Of a DNA stretch of 64,000 bases, positions 50,959 to 58,724 are shown one piece after another. The notes under the pieces are model-generated. The model did not search any database, was not told the origin of the DNA, and saw nothing but the letters and a program-made list of their open reading frames with translations. Made by a program: the position numbers and the translations under genes. Numbering within the stretch: position 1 is the stretch's first letter; the number at the start of each line of letters is the position of its first letter. This stretch comes from Rufibacter roseolus (GTDB taxonomy: Bacteria; Bacteroidota; Bacteroidia; Cytophagales; Hymenobacteraceae): NCBI RefSeq assembly GCF_017916365.1, contig NZ_JAFMSU010000001.1:248001-312000 (forward strand), given 5' to 3'.

Positions 50959-51457
50959 AGTTTTCCATCTTTAAAAGTCCGTCTCGCACACTTTTGCGGG
51001 CCCTGCTCAGCGCCACTCTAATGGCGTTGACGTTGATGCCCGTTACCTGTTCAATCTCATCATAGCCGTAACCCTCTACATCGCGCAGGTGCAGAATTAG
51101 GCGCTGCTGCTCTGGCAGAAGATTCACCAGTTCCAGCACCTTGTTCACCTGATCGGTTTGCTCATAGCGCTGATAGGGGTTCACTTCCAGCGAGTCCAGT
51201 TCCATGTCCACCACGTCTACCATGTGCTTGTTTTTGCGGCCCTTAAGCTTGTCAAGGCACAGGTTTTTGGTGACGCTCATGGCGAAGGCCTCAATGCTGG
51301 CGTAGGCGTGGAGCTTGTGTTTGTTGGACCAGAGTTTCAGGAAAACATCCTGCAAGATATCCTCAGCCTCCTCCTTGTTCTGCAACAGGAAGAGCGCCAT
51401 TCTGTACAGCTTCTGCTTAGCCGGGAGTACCTTGGTTTTAAACTCTTGTAAGTCCAT
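50948..51457 (-). CDS. ECF-type RNA polymerase sigma factor
   Basis: A 169-residue sigma-70 family protein with region 2 (MALFLLQNKEEAEDILQDVF, LKLWSNKHKLHAYASIEAFA) and region 4 (LVNLLPEQQRLILHLRDVEG, YDEIEQVTGINVNAIRVALS). It heads the operon with the HEAT anti-sigma candidate and two DUF4097 proteins. Autoregulation is likely by analogy, but I did not find its promoter motif. Confidence 0.93.
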   Translation of the reverse strand: MDLQEFKTKVLPAKQKLYRMALFLLQNKEEAEDILQDVFLKLWSNKHKLHAYASIEAFAMSVTKNLCLDKLKGRKNKHMVDVVDMELDSLEVNPYQRYEQTDQVNKVLELVNLLPEQQRLILHLRDVEGYGYDEIEQVTGINVNAIRVALSRARKSVRDGLLKMENYAV

Positions 51458-51523
51458 TCAATAACAGAGACGACTGAGGAAGGAAGTCATTACAGGGTTT
51501 TCAAAATAAATTTTGAAAAAGTT

Positions 51524-51674
51524 CTGAGTCTTGAGTTCGGAGTCCTGAGTTAGGTGGAAAGTGGCTGTTTTAAGTCGATTTTAAGGAAAACAGGGCAGAA
51601 ACATCAAGACGGATGAGGGGGTAGTTCAAAGTAGCAAAAAATGACTCAGGACTCAAGACTCAGGACTCAGGACT
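51524..51674. repeat. CTGAGTCTTGAGTC repeat cluster
   Basis: CTGAGTCTTGAGTTCGGAG with TCCTGAGT (51524-51550) faces an inverted run GACTCAGGACTCAAGACTC with AGGACTCAGGACT (51643-51674). The run overlaps the last codon of the transporter gene. A related cluster is at 61323-61355. Confidence 0.8.
51567..51602. repeat. GAAAACAGGC dyad, copy upstream of the sigma gene
   Basis: GTTTTAAGTCGATTTTAAGG, then AAAACAGGGCAGAAAC; it lies between the two arms of the CTGAGTC cluster, 110 nt upstream of the sigma start. Right half better. Confidence 0.65.
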
Positions 51675-52605
51675 ATTTCAGAAGGATGATCAGCACCGAG
51701 CCCGCCACCATGATCACGGCGCCCAGCGTTTTCTTGAGGATGTCTGTTTCCTGGAAGAATCTATAGCCCAGCCCGATGCTCACCAGTGTGGACAACTGGA
51801 ACAGGGATAGCGCGTAGCCCACCGGCATCTGCTCAAACACATAGTTGGTGGTGAATTGCATGAGCCCGATACAGAAGACCAGCAGCACATACCGCTTTAA
51901 TTTCTCCCTAGTGAACTCCTGCTTGAACCCCTGCCGGTGTGCAGAGCTCCAGAACGTGACTACCGCTGAGAACAAGGCCCCAAACCAACACCAACTGATA
52001 AAGGACACCGTGGGCGAGGAATACAAAATGGTCTTTTTGATGAACACCGCCTCCACTGCCGCAAACACCATGGCCCAGATGCGGAACTGGATGCTGGGCT
52101 GCCTCAGAAGTCGCCACGAGAACTTCTCCTCGGTAGTGTCCAGCACGAAATAGCTGCCACCAATAATAAGCGCAATCCCCAACACACCCCAGCCATTAGG
52201 GAATTCTCGCAGCAGCACCATGCCAGCCAGCAAACCAATCACCGATTTATAGGCGTTGATAGGCCCCAGCACCGACAAGTCTCCGCTTTGCAAGGCCCGC
52301 ACCAGGAACCCATTTCCCAACGCCCCAAACAGCCCCACCAGAAGCGAATAACCCCAGAAACCCATCGGTAAGGCCAGCCAGTCAACCCCTGCAGCCGGGA
52401 GAAGGCACAAGAGGCTCAGCAGGAAATACGTATTGAAATTGACCAGCAAAGGCAAGCTTCCCGCCGTGGTGAGCTGCTTCTGAAACACATTGGCCAGCGG
52501 GTTTGAAAAGATTCTGAGTAAAACGGCTAAGAAGGTCAAATCAATGGGGGTAAGCGAAGCAGCAAGTTCAGTACGCTGCAAAGGAAAGATAAAAGGCCAA
52601 TTCAC
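51673..52605 (-). CDS. EamA/DMT superfamily transporter
   Basis: A 310-residue integral membrane protein with about ten hydrophobic segments, for example LLVNFNTYFLLSLLCLLPAA, GLFGALGNGFLVRAL, SVIGLLAGMVLLREF and TLGAVIMVAGSVLIILLK. Two EamA-like halves are evident, each ending in a lysine-tagged helix. DMT carriers move amino acids, nucleotide sugars or drugs; substrate unknown. The extreme 3' end lies in the CTGAGTC repeat cluster, so its last residues may have been shaped by the repeat. Confidence 0.86.
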   Translation of the reverse strand: MNWPFIFPLQRTELAASLTPIDLTFLAVLLRIFSNPLANVFQKQLTTAGSLPLLVNFNTYFLLSLLCLLPAAGVDWLALPMGFWGYSLLVGLFGALGNGFLVRALQSGDLSVLGPINAYKSVIGLLAGMVLLREFPNGWGVLGIALIIGGSYFVLDTTEEKFSWRLLRQPSIQFRIWAMVFAAVEAVFIKKTILYSSPTVSFISWCWFGALFSAVVTFWSSAHRQGFKQEFTREKLKRYVLLVFCIGLMQFTTNYVFEQMPVGYALSLFQLSTLVSIGLGYRFFQETDILKKTLGAVIMVAGSVLIILLK

Positions 52606-52632
52606 CAGAATACCGGAAAATGGGGGTACTGC

Positions 52633-52667
52633 TTTCTGCCTCTTTTTTGAAAAACAGCCTCAGAACA
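52633..52667. repeat. GAAAACAGGC dyad, copy upstream of the transporter
   Basis: TTTCTGCCTCTTTTTTG, then AAAAACAGCCTCAGAAC; 27 bp upstream of the transporter start and 3 bp past the previous gene's stop. Confidence 0.6.
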
Positions 52668-52670
52668 GGC

Positions 52671-53003
52671 TTACGCCCACAGCCGCCGCACCAGGTAACC
52701 AGACAAAGAACTCAATCCGCCTACTACCCCGCCAATGACCACCGTTACCACCAGCAGAATCCAGGGAGAGTTCACAGTGAGCATGGCGGCCACGCGGTGG
52801 CTTAGAAGGCCATCAGTGACCACGTGCCAGAACAGCGCCGCCCCCAGCCAGGTCAACCCAATCGCCCCGAAGCCCGCCAGAAAAGCCTGCCCGCCGTAAC
52901 GCGCCTTCCAAAACGCCACCGCAAAACAAACCAGCGCCAGGCTCCACCACGGCAGAAAGAACTGTGCTACAAGGCTGAGGAGAAGAATAAGAAGGAAGAG
53001 CAT
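52671..53003 (-). CDS. Small multi-pass membrane protein
   Basis: A 110-residue protein with three to four hydrophobic segments (MLFLLILLLSLVAQFFLPWW, LALVCFAVAFW, AFLAGFGAIGLTWLGAALFW, WILLVVTVVIGGVVGGLSSL). I recognise no family; the Gly-rich helix pattern recalls small membrane proteins of unknown function common in Bacteroidetes. It is upstream of and co-directional with the DMT transporter, separated by a dyad copy. Confidence 0.7.
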   Translation of the reverse strand: MLFLLILLLSLVAQFFLPWWSLALVCFAVAFWKARYGGQAFLAGFGAIGLTWLGAALFWHVVTDGLLSHRVAAMLTVNSPWILLVVTVVIGGVVGGLSSLSGYLVRRLWA

Positions 53004-53033
53004 GGTTAGTTTTTCTTTAAACCTTTAAGGTTA

Positions 53034-53072
53034 GTTTTTTTACCGGGCTACATTTTAGAAAACAGGCAAAAA
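53034..53072. repeat. GAAAACAGGC dyad, copy upstream of the 52.7-kb membrane gene
   Basis: GTTTTTTACCGGGCTACATT, then TTAGAAAACAGGCAAAAAC; 30 bp upstream of the start and 7 bp past the previous stop. Right half better. Confidence 0.65.
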
Positions 53073-53079
53073 CTGGGTG

Positions 53080-53625
53080 TTAACTCCAATAACAGCTATG
53101 TGTACTTTTTAACTTCCAGACAGTTCCCTCTCTTTCATAAACATACAGACATGCTTCGGCGCATAAACTTCCACAAAGGAAGTATTTCCAGAACATTACT
53201 TTGTTCATATCCTTAGAAAAGAGCGGAATGGTCATCTGATAAGAATTCATCCTGGAAGAGGTCCGTATCCCTTTATCGAAGCTAGTTTCCCATTTAGCTT
53301 TCTTTTCAGACTCATATTGCTGCACTAAAAAGTCAATGTCTTCTTCATTGAAGGTTTTTGACTCCTTAAAAAATTCTTCGAACCTTTTTCTGAATTCCAA
53401 GGAACCATCCATATCAAACATGCTCGTTTGAGCTTTCTTCCAGCTAACGACTCGCTTGTAAATCTTTTTACTTCCTGTAAACCACCTCTCATTGTACTTG
53501 GGGGTATTTGTCACCTCCCAATCCACAAACTGCAAGATTGCTGAATCAGGGATAACGGAGCTGTAAGTCTGACAATAACACAGGGCTGGGCAAAGGACTA
53601 GAAACAGCAGAATAACTCTTTTCAT
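53080..53625 (-). CDS. Hypothetical secreted protein
   Basis: A 181-residue protein with a signal peptide (MKRVILLFLVLCPALCYC, Q). The body is alpha/beta with a charged central helix (FRKRFEEFFKESKTFNEEDI) and a Cys-rich end (FLCGSLCAEACLYVYER, HSCYWS) that could form disulfides. Codon use is more AT-rich than the neighbours. It follows the penicillin acylase gene by 22 bp on the same strand. No family recognised. Confidence 0.7.
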   Translation of the reverse strand: MKRVILLFLVLCPALCYCQTYSSVIPDSAILQFVDWEVTNTPKYNERWFTGSKKIYKRVVSWKKAQTSMFDMDGSLEFRKRFEEFFKESKTFNEEDIDFLVQQYESEKKAKWETSFDKGIRTSSRMNSYQMTIPLFSKDMNKVMFWKYFLCGSLCAEACLYVYEREGTVWKLKSTHSCYWS

Positions 53626-53647
53626 TTTTTTCAAGCTGAATAGCCAA

Positions 53648-56059
53648 TCATTTTTTCCCATTCATGACCCACACCACATTTGTCTGTTCCTTTCTATCAT
53701 TGGCTGAGCGCAGAAACAATAATGGATGCAGTTTGCCGACTTGCCAGTCATTCAGCAGGTTGTCATAGAAACGGCTGGCCGGGTTGCCGCTCTGCCCGCC
53801 GGGGTACACGCCCCAGGCCTGTATCTGCGGCCCCATTTGCACCACCATGCGCCAGGATGGGCCGTGGCTGCCGTTAAGTGCGTTGATAGAGTTGGCACTA
53901 CCCCCGGTGAACAGCTGGTGCTCAAAACCAGGCAACTGGGCCATGTGCCGGATGTAGGAATCGCGGGCATTGCCCCAGAGCCATTGTTCGCCACCCACAC
54001 CCAGGCTATCGGCTACTTCTTTGAAGGTGGCGTTCACCAGCATGGGCAGAGTCTCTTTCTGCGGGGTGTTCACGTCATCATACCAGCGGCTTCTGGGCAC
54101 CTGCTGGATCATCTGCACCAGACGGTCGCGGGCGGGCGCTTTATAAGTCTCCGGCGGGAAATCATCGCTCCAGATGGCGCGGGCCAGGGTCTGCCACCAG
54201 TTCTCAAAAAGCGAGGGCGCTATCTTATCGGGGTTAAAGCGGTAGTCCCAGGAAGCAAGCAGTAGATACGCCTTTTTCTGGGTAGCCGAGAGTGAGTCCT
54301 GGTTGACCAGTTTGAGCATGGTGGGCAGCACGTTCTGCGGCACGAAGCTGTAGTTATCGGTTTGCATGAGCCGGAAGGAATCAGGCGTGGCCTGGGTCAT
54401 GGCCGAGAGGCGCTGGTTGATGCGGGCACTGCGCTCATACCCGGCAAAGCTGGCGCCCAGGTAATACGGATAATCCTGGGGGCTTACCGGGGTCTGGTTC
54501 GCGGAGCTCACGAACCCGCGCTTGGGGTTGAAGACCTGCGGCACCTGCTCCATGGGAATCCAGCCCTGCCAGTCGTGCGCGGGATTGGAGCCATCCAGCA
54601 GGAACTTGCCCTGGTCCGGCCACTTCAGCGGAAACTGCCCGTTAGAGACAATAGCAATGTTCTGGGAGTCGGCGTAGACGAAGTTGAAGGCCGGGGCTGC
54701 CCAGGTGGTCAAGGCGTTTCGGAACTGGCCATAATCAGCGGCGCGGTTCACCAAAATCAGCGTTCTCAGTTCGTTCTGTGGGTCATGGGCAATCCAGCGC
54801 AGTGCGTGCCCAATGGGCGTGCTCCCGGCCCTAAAGGCTTTCTCATGCGGCAGATAAGCCACTGGCCCATGGTGCGTGTACAGGACCGTATCCAGGATCG
54901 TCTTCCCGCCTTTCACGTTGATTTTCTCCACTACCCGGCGAACCGGTTTCCATTGGTTATCGTGCCAGTACTGCTGCCGTTTTTCATCTTTGAACTTGAT
55001 CTGGTACCAGTCCAGGACATCGGCGCCCACGTTGGTCATGCCCCAGGCAATGCGCTCATTGAACCCGATGCCCACCCCCGGTGCCCCCGGAATGATGACC
55101 CCGTACGTGTTGATGCCCGGTGCATGCAGCTGCACCACATGCCAGATAGAGGGTAGACTCAGGTTCAGGTGTGGGTCTGAAGCCAGCAGCGGATAGCCGT
55201 TGGCCGTCTTGGCGCCAGTCACGGCCCAGTTGTTGCTGCCCAGGTTCTCAGGCTTCTGGCGCTCCAGGGTATGCGAAGCTGCAGCCGCCATGAAATCTGC
55301 GGGGGTAGGTGGAACAGGAAGGGGCGTGAAATCTGGTTTGCTGCCCAAGGGCACAATGGGTTCCTCGTGGAAAGGATAATCGGGGAAGAGGTCCTGCGTG
55401 ATTTCTGGCCCGTACTTGCGTAGGTTGTTCGTCATGCGCAGGTCATCTGAGTACCCGGTCATGTCATAGGCCAGCATCTTGAGCAACAGCGCAATTTTAA
55501 GCGTGGTCCAGGGCTCGGGTTTGTAATGCAGCAGCTTGTACTCAAAAGGATACTCATGGGGTGACAGTTGCCCGATATAGGCGTTCACCCCGGCGGTATA
55601 GGCCTCCATCACGGCCCGGCTCTGCGGATCAGCCTGCATCTTAGCCAGGGATTTCTTCGCGGCAGTTACCATGCCTATCCGGCGCTGGTACCGGTCCATC
55701 TCCAGAGTCCGATCGCCTATGATCTCAGACAATCGGCCGGCGGCCGCATGGGTCATGAACTCCATCTGCCACAGCCGGTCTTTGGCCGTGAGATAGCCTT
55801 GGGCATAGTACAGGTCATGGTCATTCTGCGCGAAGATGTGGGGCACCCGCAGAGAATCGAACCGGACCTGCACCGGCGCCTTTAAACCATCCAATGCCAG
55901 TTCCTCAGACTCAAAATGATCATCGGCGCCGCTGCGCCAGAAACCCTCATAAGGGCTCAGGAACGGACCCAAGGCCGGCACCACGCCGTACGTACGGTTA
56001 AGGCCATAAATGACAAGAAGGGTCAGGGAAACAGCAAGAATGGCTTTGATCCATTTCAT
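53648..56059 (-). CDS. Penicillin acylase family Ntn hydrolase
   Basis: An 803-residue membrane-anchored or secreted hydrolase (N-terminus MKWIKAILAVSLTLLVIYGL). It follows the acylase layout: alpha chain with VRFDSLRVPHIFAQNDHDLY and GYLTAKDRLWQMEFMTHAAA, then the autoprocessing site LGSNNWAVTGAKTANG, whose Ser becomes the N-terminal nucleophile of the beta chain. PLLASDPHLNLSLPSIWHVV and GVIIPGAPGVGIGFNERIAW are further landmarks. Substrates in the family include penicillins, acyl-homoserine lactones and other N-acyl compounds. The start at 56059 is preferred to 56233, which would read through a dyad copy. Confidence 0.9.
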   Translation of the reverse strand: MKWIKAILAVSLTLLVIYGLNRTYGVVPALGPFLSPYEGFWRSGADDHFESEELALDGLKAPVQVRFDSLRVPHIFAQNDHDLYYAQGYLTAKDRLWQMEFMTHAAAGRLSEIIGDRTLEMDRYQRRIGMVTAAKKSLAKMQADPQSRAVMEAYTAGVNAYIGQLSPHEYPFEYKLLHYKPEPWTTLKIALLLKMLAYDMTGYSDDLRMTNNLRKYGPEITQDLFPDYPFHEEPIVPLGSKPDFTPLPVPPTPADFMAAAASHTLERQKPENLGSNNWAVTGAKTANGYPLLASDPHLNLSLPSIWHVVQLHAPGINTYGVIIPGAPGVGIGFNERIAWGMTNVGADVLDWYQIKFKDEKRQQYWHDNQWKPVRRVVEKINVKGGKTILDTVLYTHHGPVAYLPHEKAFRAGSTPIGHALRWIAHDPQNELRTLILVNRAADYGQFRNALTTWAAPAFNFVYADSQNIAIVSNGQFPLKWPDQGKFLLDGSNPAHDWQGWIPMEQVPQVFNPKRGFVSSANQTPVSPQDYPYYLGASFAGYERSARINQRLSAMTQATPDSFRLMQTDNYSFVPQNVLPTMLKLVNQDSLSATQKKAYLLLASWDYRFNPDKIAPSLFENWWQTLARAIWSDDFPPETYKAPARDRLVQMIQQVPRSRWYDDVNTPQKETLPMLVNATFKEVADSLGVGGEQWLWGNARDSYIRHMAQLPGFEHQLFTGGSANSINALNGSHGPSWRMVVQMGPQIQAWGVYPGGQSGNPASRFYDNLLNDWQVGKLHPLLFLRSANDRKEQTNVVWVMNGKK

Positions 56060-56154
56060 AGAGAGGCGGGCAGCGGTGGTTTGTTCCTGTAAGATAGTTT
56101 CTTCTCCGAGTAATGGCAAGCCATGGCGGGTCAAGTGCTTTGCAGGAGTGTTCT

Positions 56155-56191
56155 GTTTTAAGGGTGATTTAGGGGAAATGGGCTTAGAACG
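56155..56191. repeat. GAAAACAGGC dyad, copy upstream of the acylase
   Basis: GTTTTAAGGGTGATTTAGG, then GGAAATGGGCTTAGAACG; about 95 nt upstream of the acylase start. Confidence 0.6.
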
Positions 56192-56257
56192 GGAAATGGC
56201 TGTACGCCAAGGGCGGAATGCAAGGTACGCCAATCAGGAGATTGGCTGTCCGGGAGT

Positions 56258-56279
56258 TGCGTAGTCTGTGGACTACGCA
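56258..56279. repeat. Short perfect hairpin
   Basis: TGCGTAGTC, loop TGTG, GACTACGCA. It begins a repeat-rich gap (56060-56709) that has no gene. Confidence 0.7.
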
Positions 56280-56304
56280 CAACAGGGTTATGTAGGAGCA
56301 ATCT

Positions 56305-56338
56305 CCGCTGGCGCGAGCCTCTGGCTCGTGTCCGCTGG
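56305..56338. repeat. CGCTGGCGCGAGC hairpin, copy 2
   Basis: CCGCTGGCGCGAGCC, TCT, GGCTCGTGTCCGCTGG, followed by CATTGCTGATAAATCTT. Confidence 0.75.
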
Positions 56339-56411
56339 CATTGCTGATAAATCTTATGCCTGCTTTCAGCATTCAGGTTATCTGGTCTGTTCAAACCAAC
56401 TTCCTCCTTTT

Positions 56412-56443
56412 TGTCATCTTGGAAAGATCTTGTGGGCGAACTG
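56412..56443. repeat. GGATCTTGTGGGCGAACTG repeat, inverted copy 2
   Basis: TGTCATCTTGGAAAGATCTT then GTGGGCGAACTG, the reverse complement of 45084-45115 with few changes. Confidence 0.75.
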
Positions 56444-56477
56444 GAAAGCCGTTTACTCAAGCGTTAATACCGTTTGC

Positions 56478-56501
56478 ACCAAGATCCTTTCAGGATGACA
56501 G
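56478..56501. repeat. GGATCTTGTGGGCGAACTG repeat, partial copy 3
   Basis: ACCAAGATCCTTTCAGGAT then GACA; the core AAGATCCTTTCAGGATGACA faces the copy at 56412, making an inverted pair 34 bp apart. Confidence 0.7.
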
Positions 56502-56534
56502 GAGAAGAGAGAGGAGCTTATTCTCTGCAATACG

Positions 56535-56573
56535 TGCGAACACGAGCGGGACGCTCGCGCCAGCGGGGATTGC
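56535..56573. repeat. CGCTGGCGCGAGC hairpin, inverted copy 3
   Basis: TGCGAACACGAGCGGGACGC then TCGCGCCAGCGGGGATTGC; orientation opposite to the copy at 56305. Confidence 0.7.
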
Positions 56574-56654
56574 TGCAGAATCAGAAACCGTGGATCATAT
56601 ATCGTGGAGACAAGGCAGTGCTTGGTCTCTACCCGCTAAAAACCTGATATGGCA

Positions 56655-56685
56655 CAAAAAAGCCGGAGGGTTTCTCCGGCTTTTG
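56655..56685 (-). terminator. Terminator after the Spy-like gene
   Basis: AGCCGGAG (56661-56668) and CTCCGGCT (56674-56681); on the minus strand it is followed by TTTTTTG and lies 25 bp past the stop. Confidence 0.88.
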
Positions 56686-56709
56686 GGCTTTCAATTAGGT
56701 GAATCCATA

Positions 56710-57150
56710 TTAGATATCGCCGGGGGTTTTGATGCGGCGCGGTGCGCCTTGTCCGCCACCGCCGCCCTGGCCTCTTTCCAGTTGCTCAGCCAGGATCTTG
56801 GCGAATTTCTCCTGTTGCTCAGGGGTTAGGATGGCATTGATTTCCAGGGCGCGTTTCTGGGCTTCGGCCTGCATGGCGGCACGGTCAGGCCGTCCGCCTG
56901 CGGCGCGCATTTTGTCCATCTCCTGGGCCGAGGACAGCACGATAGCTTTGATTTTGACGCTCTGCTCTGGGGTGAGTTCCAGTTGCTTCTCATAGCGCTG
57001 AAGTTGCATCAGGGCCCGCTCCTCAGAGGTTAGTCTGGCACGACCTTGGCCTTGCTGACTGCCTTGGGTGCCCTGGGCAAATGCCGAGGTGCCGGCTAAG
57101 AGAGCGATGAACAGAAACGCGAGCTTGGTTAAATTTTGCAGGGTTTTCAT
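56710..57150 (-). CDS. Spy/CpxP-like periplasmic LTxxQ protein (DUF4890-like)
   Basis: A 146-residue secreted protein with a signal peptide ending SAFAQ. Two LTxxQ motifs are present: LELTPEQSVKIKAI and AILTPEQQEKFAKI, within a helical body rich in Glu, Lys and Arg. An Arg/Gly/Gln-rich tail (RGQGGGGGQGAPRRIKTPG) closes it. LTxxQ proteins such as Spy are ATP-independent periplasmic chaperones or stress modulators; the Bacteroidetes branch is not well studied. It diverges from the M16 peptidase operon. Confidence 0.85.
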   Translation of the reverse strand: MKTLQNLTKLAFLFIALLAGTSAFAQGTQGSQQGQGRARLTSEERALMQLQRYEKQLELTPEQSVKIKAIVLSSAQEMDKMRAAGGRPDRAAMQAEAQKRALEINAILTPEQQEKFAKILAEQLERGQGGGGGQGAPRRIKTPGDI

Positions 57151-57280
57151 ACTATAGTTTCGCTTTGGTTGGTTAAGAGATTAGAGACAATTGAGAGCCT
57201 TTGGTTTAATGGTACATCAAAAAAGATGAACTATCTGGAAGGCAATCAGGCATATGGAACGGTTTGTAAAAAAATTGCCT

Positions 57281-57319
57281 TAATTTTAAGGATGTTTTCT
57301 GGAAACCAAGCCAAAAACG
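57281..57319. repeat. GAAAACAGGC dyad between divergent Spy-like and M16 genes
   Basis: TAATTTTAAGGATGTTTTC, then TGGAAACCAAGCCAAAAACG; ends 46 bp before the M16 start. The divergent position rules out a terminator role. Confidence 0.65.
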
Positions 57320-57365
57320 CGCCATACTTCCCAAACGACCCTTTTTATTTTTTAACGCTTTTTGA

Positions 57366-58691
57366 ATGAAACGTAAAATTTTGAGTATCCTGTTGCTGGG
57401 TGCCAGCTTAACGGCGGCCGCACAAAGCAACAAAATTGAGTTCACGGAGTACGACCTGCCCAACGGTCTGCACGTGATTCTGCACCAGGACAAAACCACG
57501 CCCACGGTAGCCGTGACCATGATGTACCACGTAGGTTCCAAGAACGAGAACGCTGACCGCACGGGTTTCGCGCATTTCTTTGAGCATTTAATGTTTGAAG
57601 GCTCAGAGAACGTGGAACGCGGCAAGTACATCAACATGATTCAGAGCGCGGGTGGGGCCGTGAACGCCAACACCTCTTTTGACCGCACCTACTACTACCA
57701 GATTCTGCCGTCTAACCAGCTGGCTTTGGGCCTCTGGATGGAAGCTGACCGATTGCGCGCCGCCAAGATTGACCAGCAGGGCATTGAGACGCAGCGCCAG
57801 GTAGTGAAAGAAGAAAAGAAACAGCGCATTGACAACCAGCCGTACGGCACTTTGCTGGAGAACACCTTCGCTACGGCTTACTCGGTGCATCCGTACCGTT
57901 GGGTGCCCATCGGGTCTGCGCAGTACATAGACCGGGCCTCGGCCAGAGAGTTTGAGCAGTTCTACAAGACGTTCTACGTGCCTAACAACGCTACCCTCAC
58001 CATTGCCGGCGACCTGGACATCAACCAGACCAAAGCTTGGGTGGAGCAGTATTTCGCCAATATCCCCAAAGGCACCAATAATATTCCACGCCCAACCGTG
58101 GTGGAACCCGCGCAGATTGAGGAAGGCCGTAAAGTGGTGTTTGACAACATCCAGTTACCGGCGGTGGTGCAGGCCTACCACATCCCGGCGCAGGGTACTG
58201 AAGATTCCTACGCCATCAACATGCTTACTACGCTGCTGGCCGGCGGACCTAGCTCCCGTTTGAACAAGGCCCTGGTAGACAAGCAGCAGAAAGCGGTGAC
58301 CGTGGCTTCCATTCCCATGCCGCTGGAAGACCCGGGGCTGTTCATCAACCTGGCCATCGCTAACATGGGTGTAGACGTGCATGATCTGGAGCGGGCAATG
58401 GACGTTGAGATTGACCGCGTGAAGAACGAGACCATCTCTGACCAGGAGTTCCAGAAGCTGCGCAACCAGATGGAGACCGACTACATCAGTAGCATCTCCA
58501 CCCTGGAAGGCCGCACCGAGAAACTGGCTTCTTACCACGCGCTGTACGGCAACACCAACCTCATCAACACCGAGCTGGACAAGATCCTGGCCGTGACCAA
58601 AGATGACCTCATGCGGGTAGCCAAAAAGTATTTGACCAAAGAAAACCGGGCCGTGCTGCATTATTTGCCTAAAGCCACTCAAGCCAGATAA
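57366..58691 (+). CDS. M16 family zinc peptidase, catalytic subunit
   Basis: A 441-residue secreted peptidase (signal MKRKILSILLLGASLTAAAQ). The inverted zinc motif HFFEHLMFEG (HxxEH) and the downstream Glu in the KEEKKQRIDN region define an active M16 protease. The second M16 domain (PAVVQAYHIPAQGTEDSYAI, GGPSSRLNKALVD) is complete. M16B enzymes of this length work as heterodimers. The next gene, 33 bp downstream, encodes the apparent inactive partner. Confidence 0.93.
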   Translation: MKRKILSILLLGASLTAAAQSNKIEFTEYDLPNGLHVILHQDKTTPTVAVTMMYHVGSKNENADRTGFAHFFEHLMFEGSENVERGKYINMIQSAGGAVNANTSFDRTYYYQILPSNQLALGLWMEADRLRAAKIDQQGIETQRQVVKEEKKQRIDNQPYGTLLENTFATAYSVHPYRWVPIGSAQYIDRASAREFEQFYKTFYVPNNATLTIAGDLDINQTKAWVEQYFANIPKGTNNIPRPTVVEPAQIEEGRKVVFDNIQLPAVVQAYHIPAQGTEDSYAINMLTTLLAGGPSSRLNKALVDKQQKAVTVASIPMPLEDPGLFINLAIANMGVDVHDLERAMDVEIDRVKNETISDQEFQKLRNQMETDYISSISTLEGRTEKLASYHALYGNTNLINTELDKILAVTKDDLMRVAKKYLTKENRAVLHYLPKATQAR

Positions 58692-58724
58692 GCCTTGTTT
58701 TCTTTTCCTTACTCACAGAATTCC

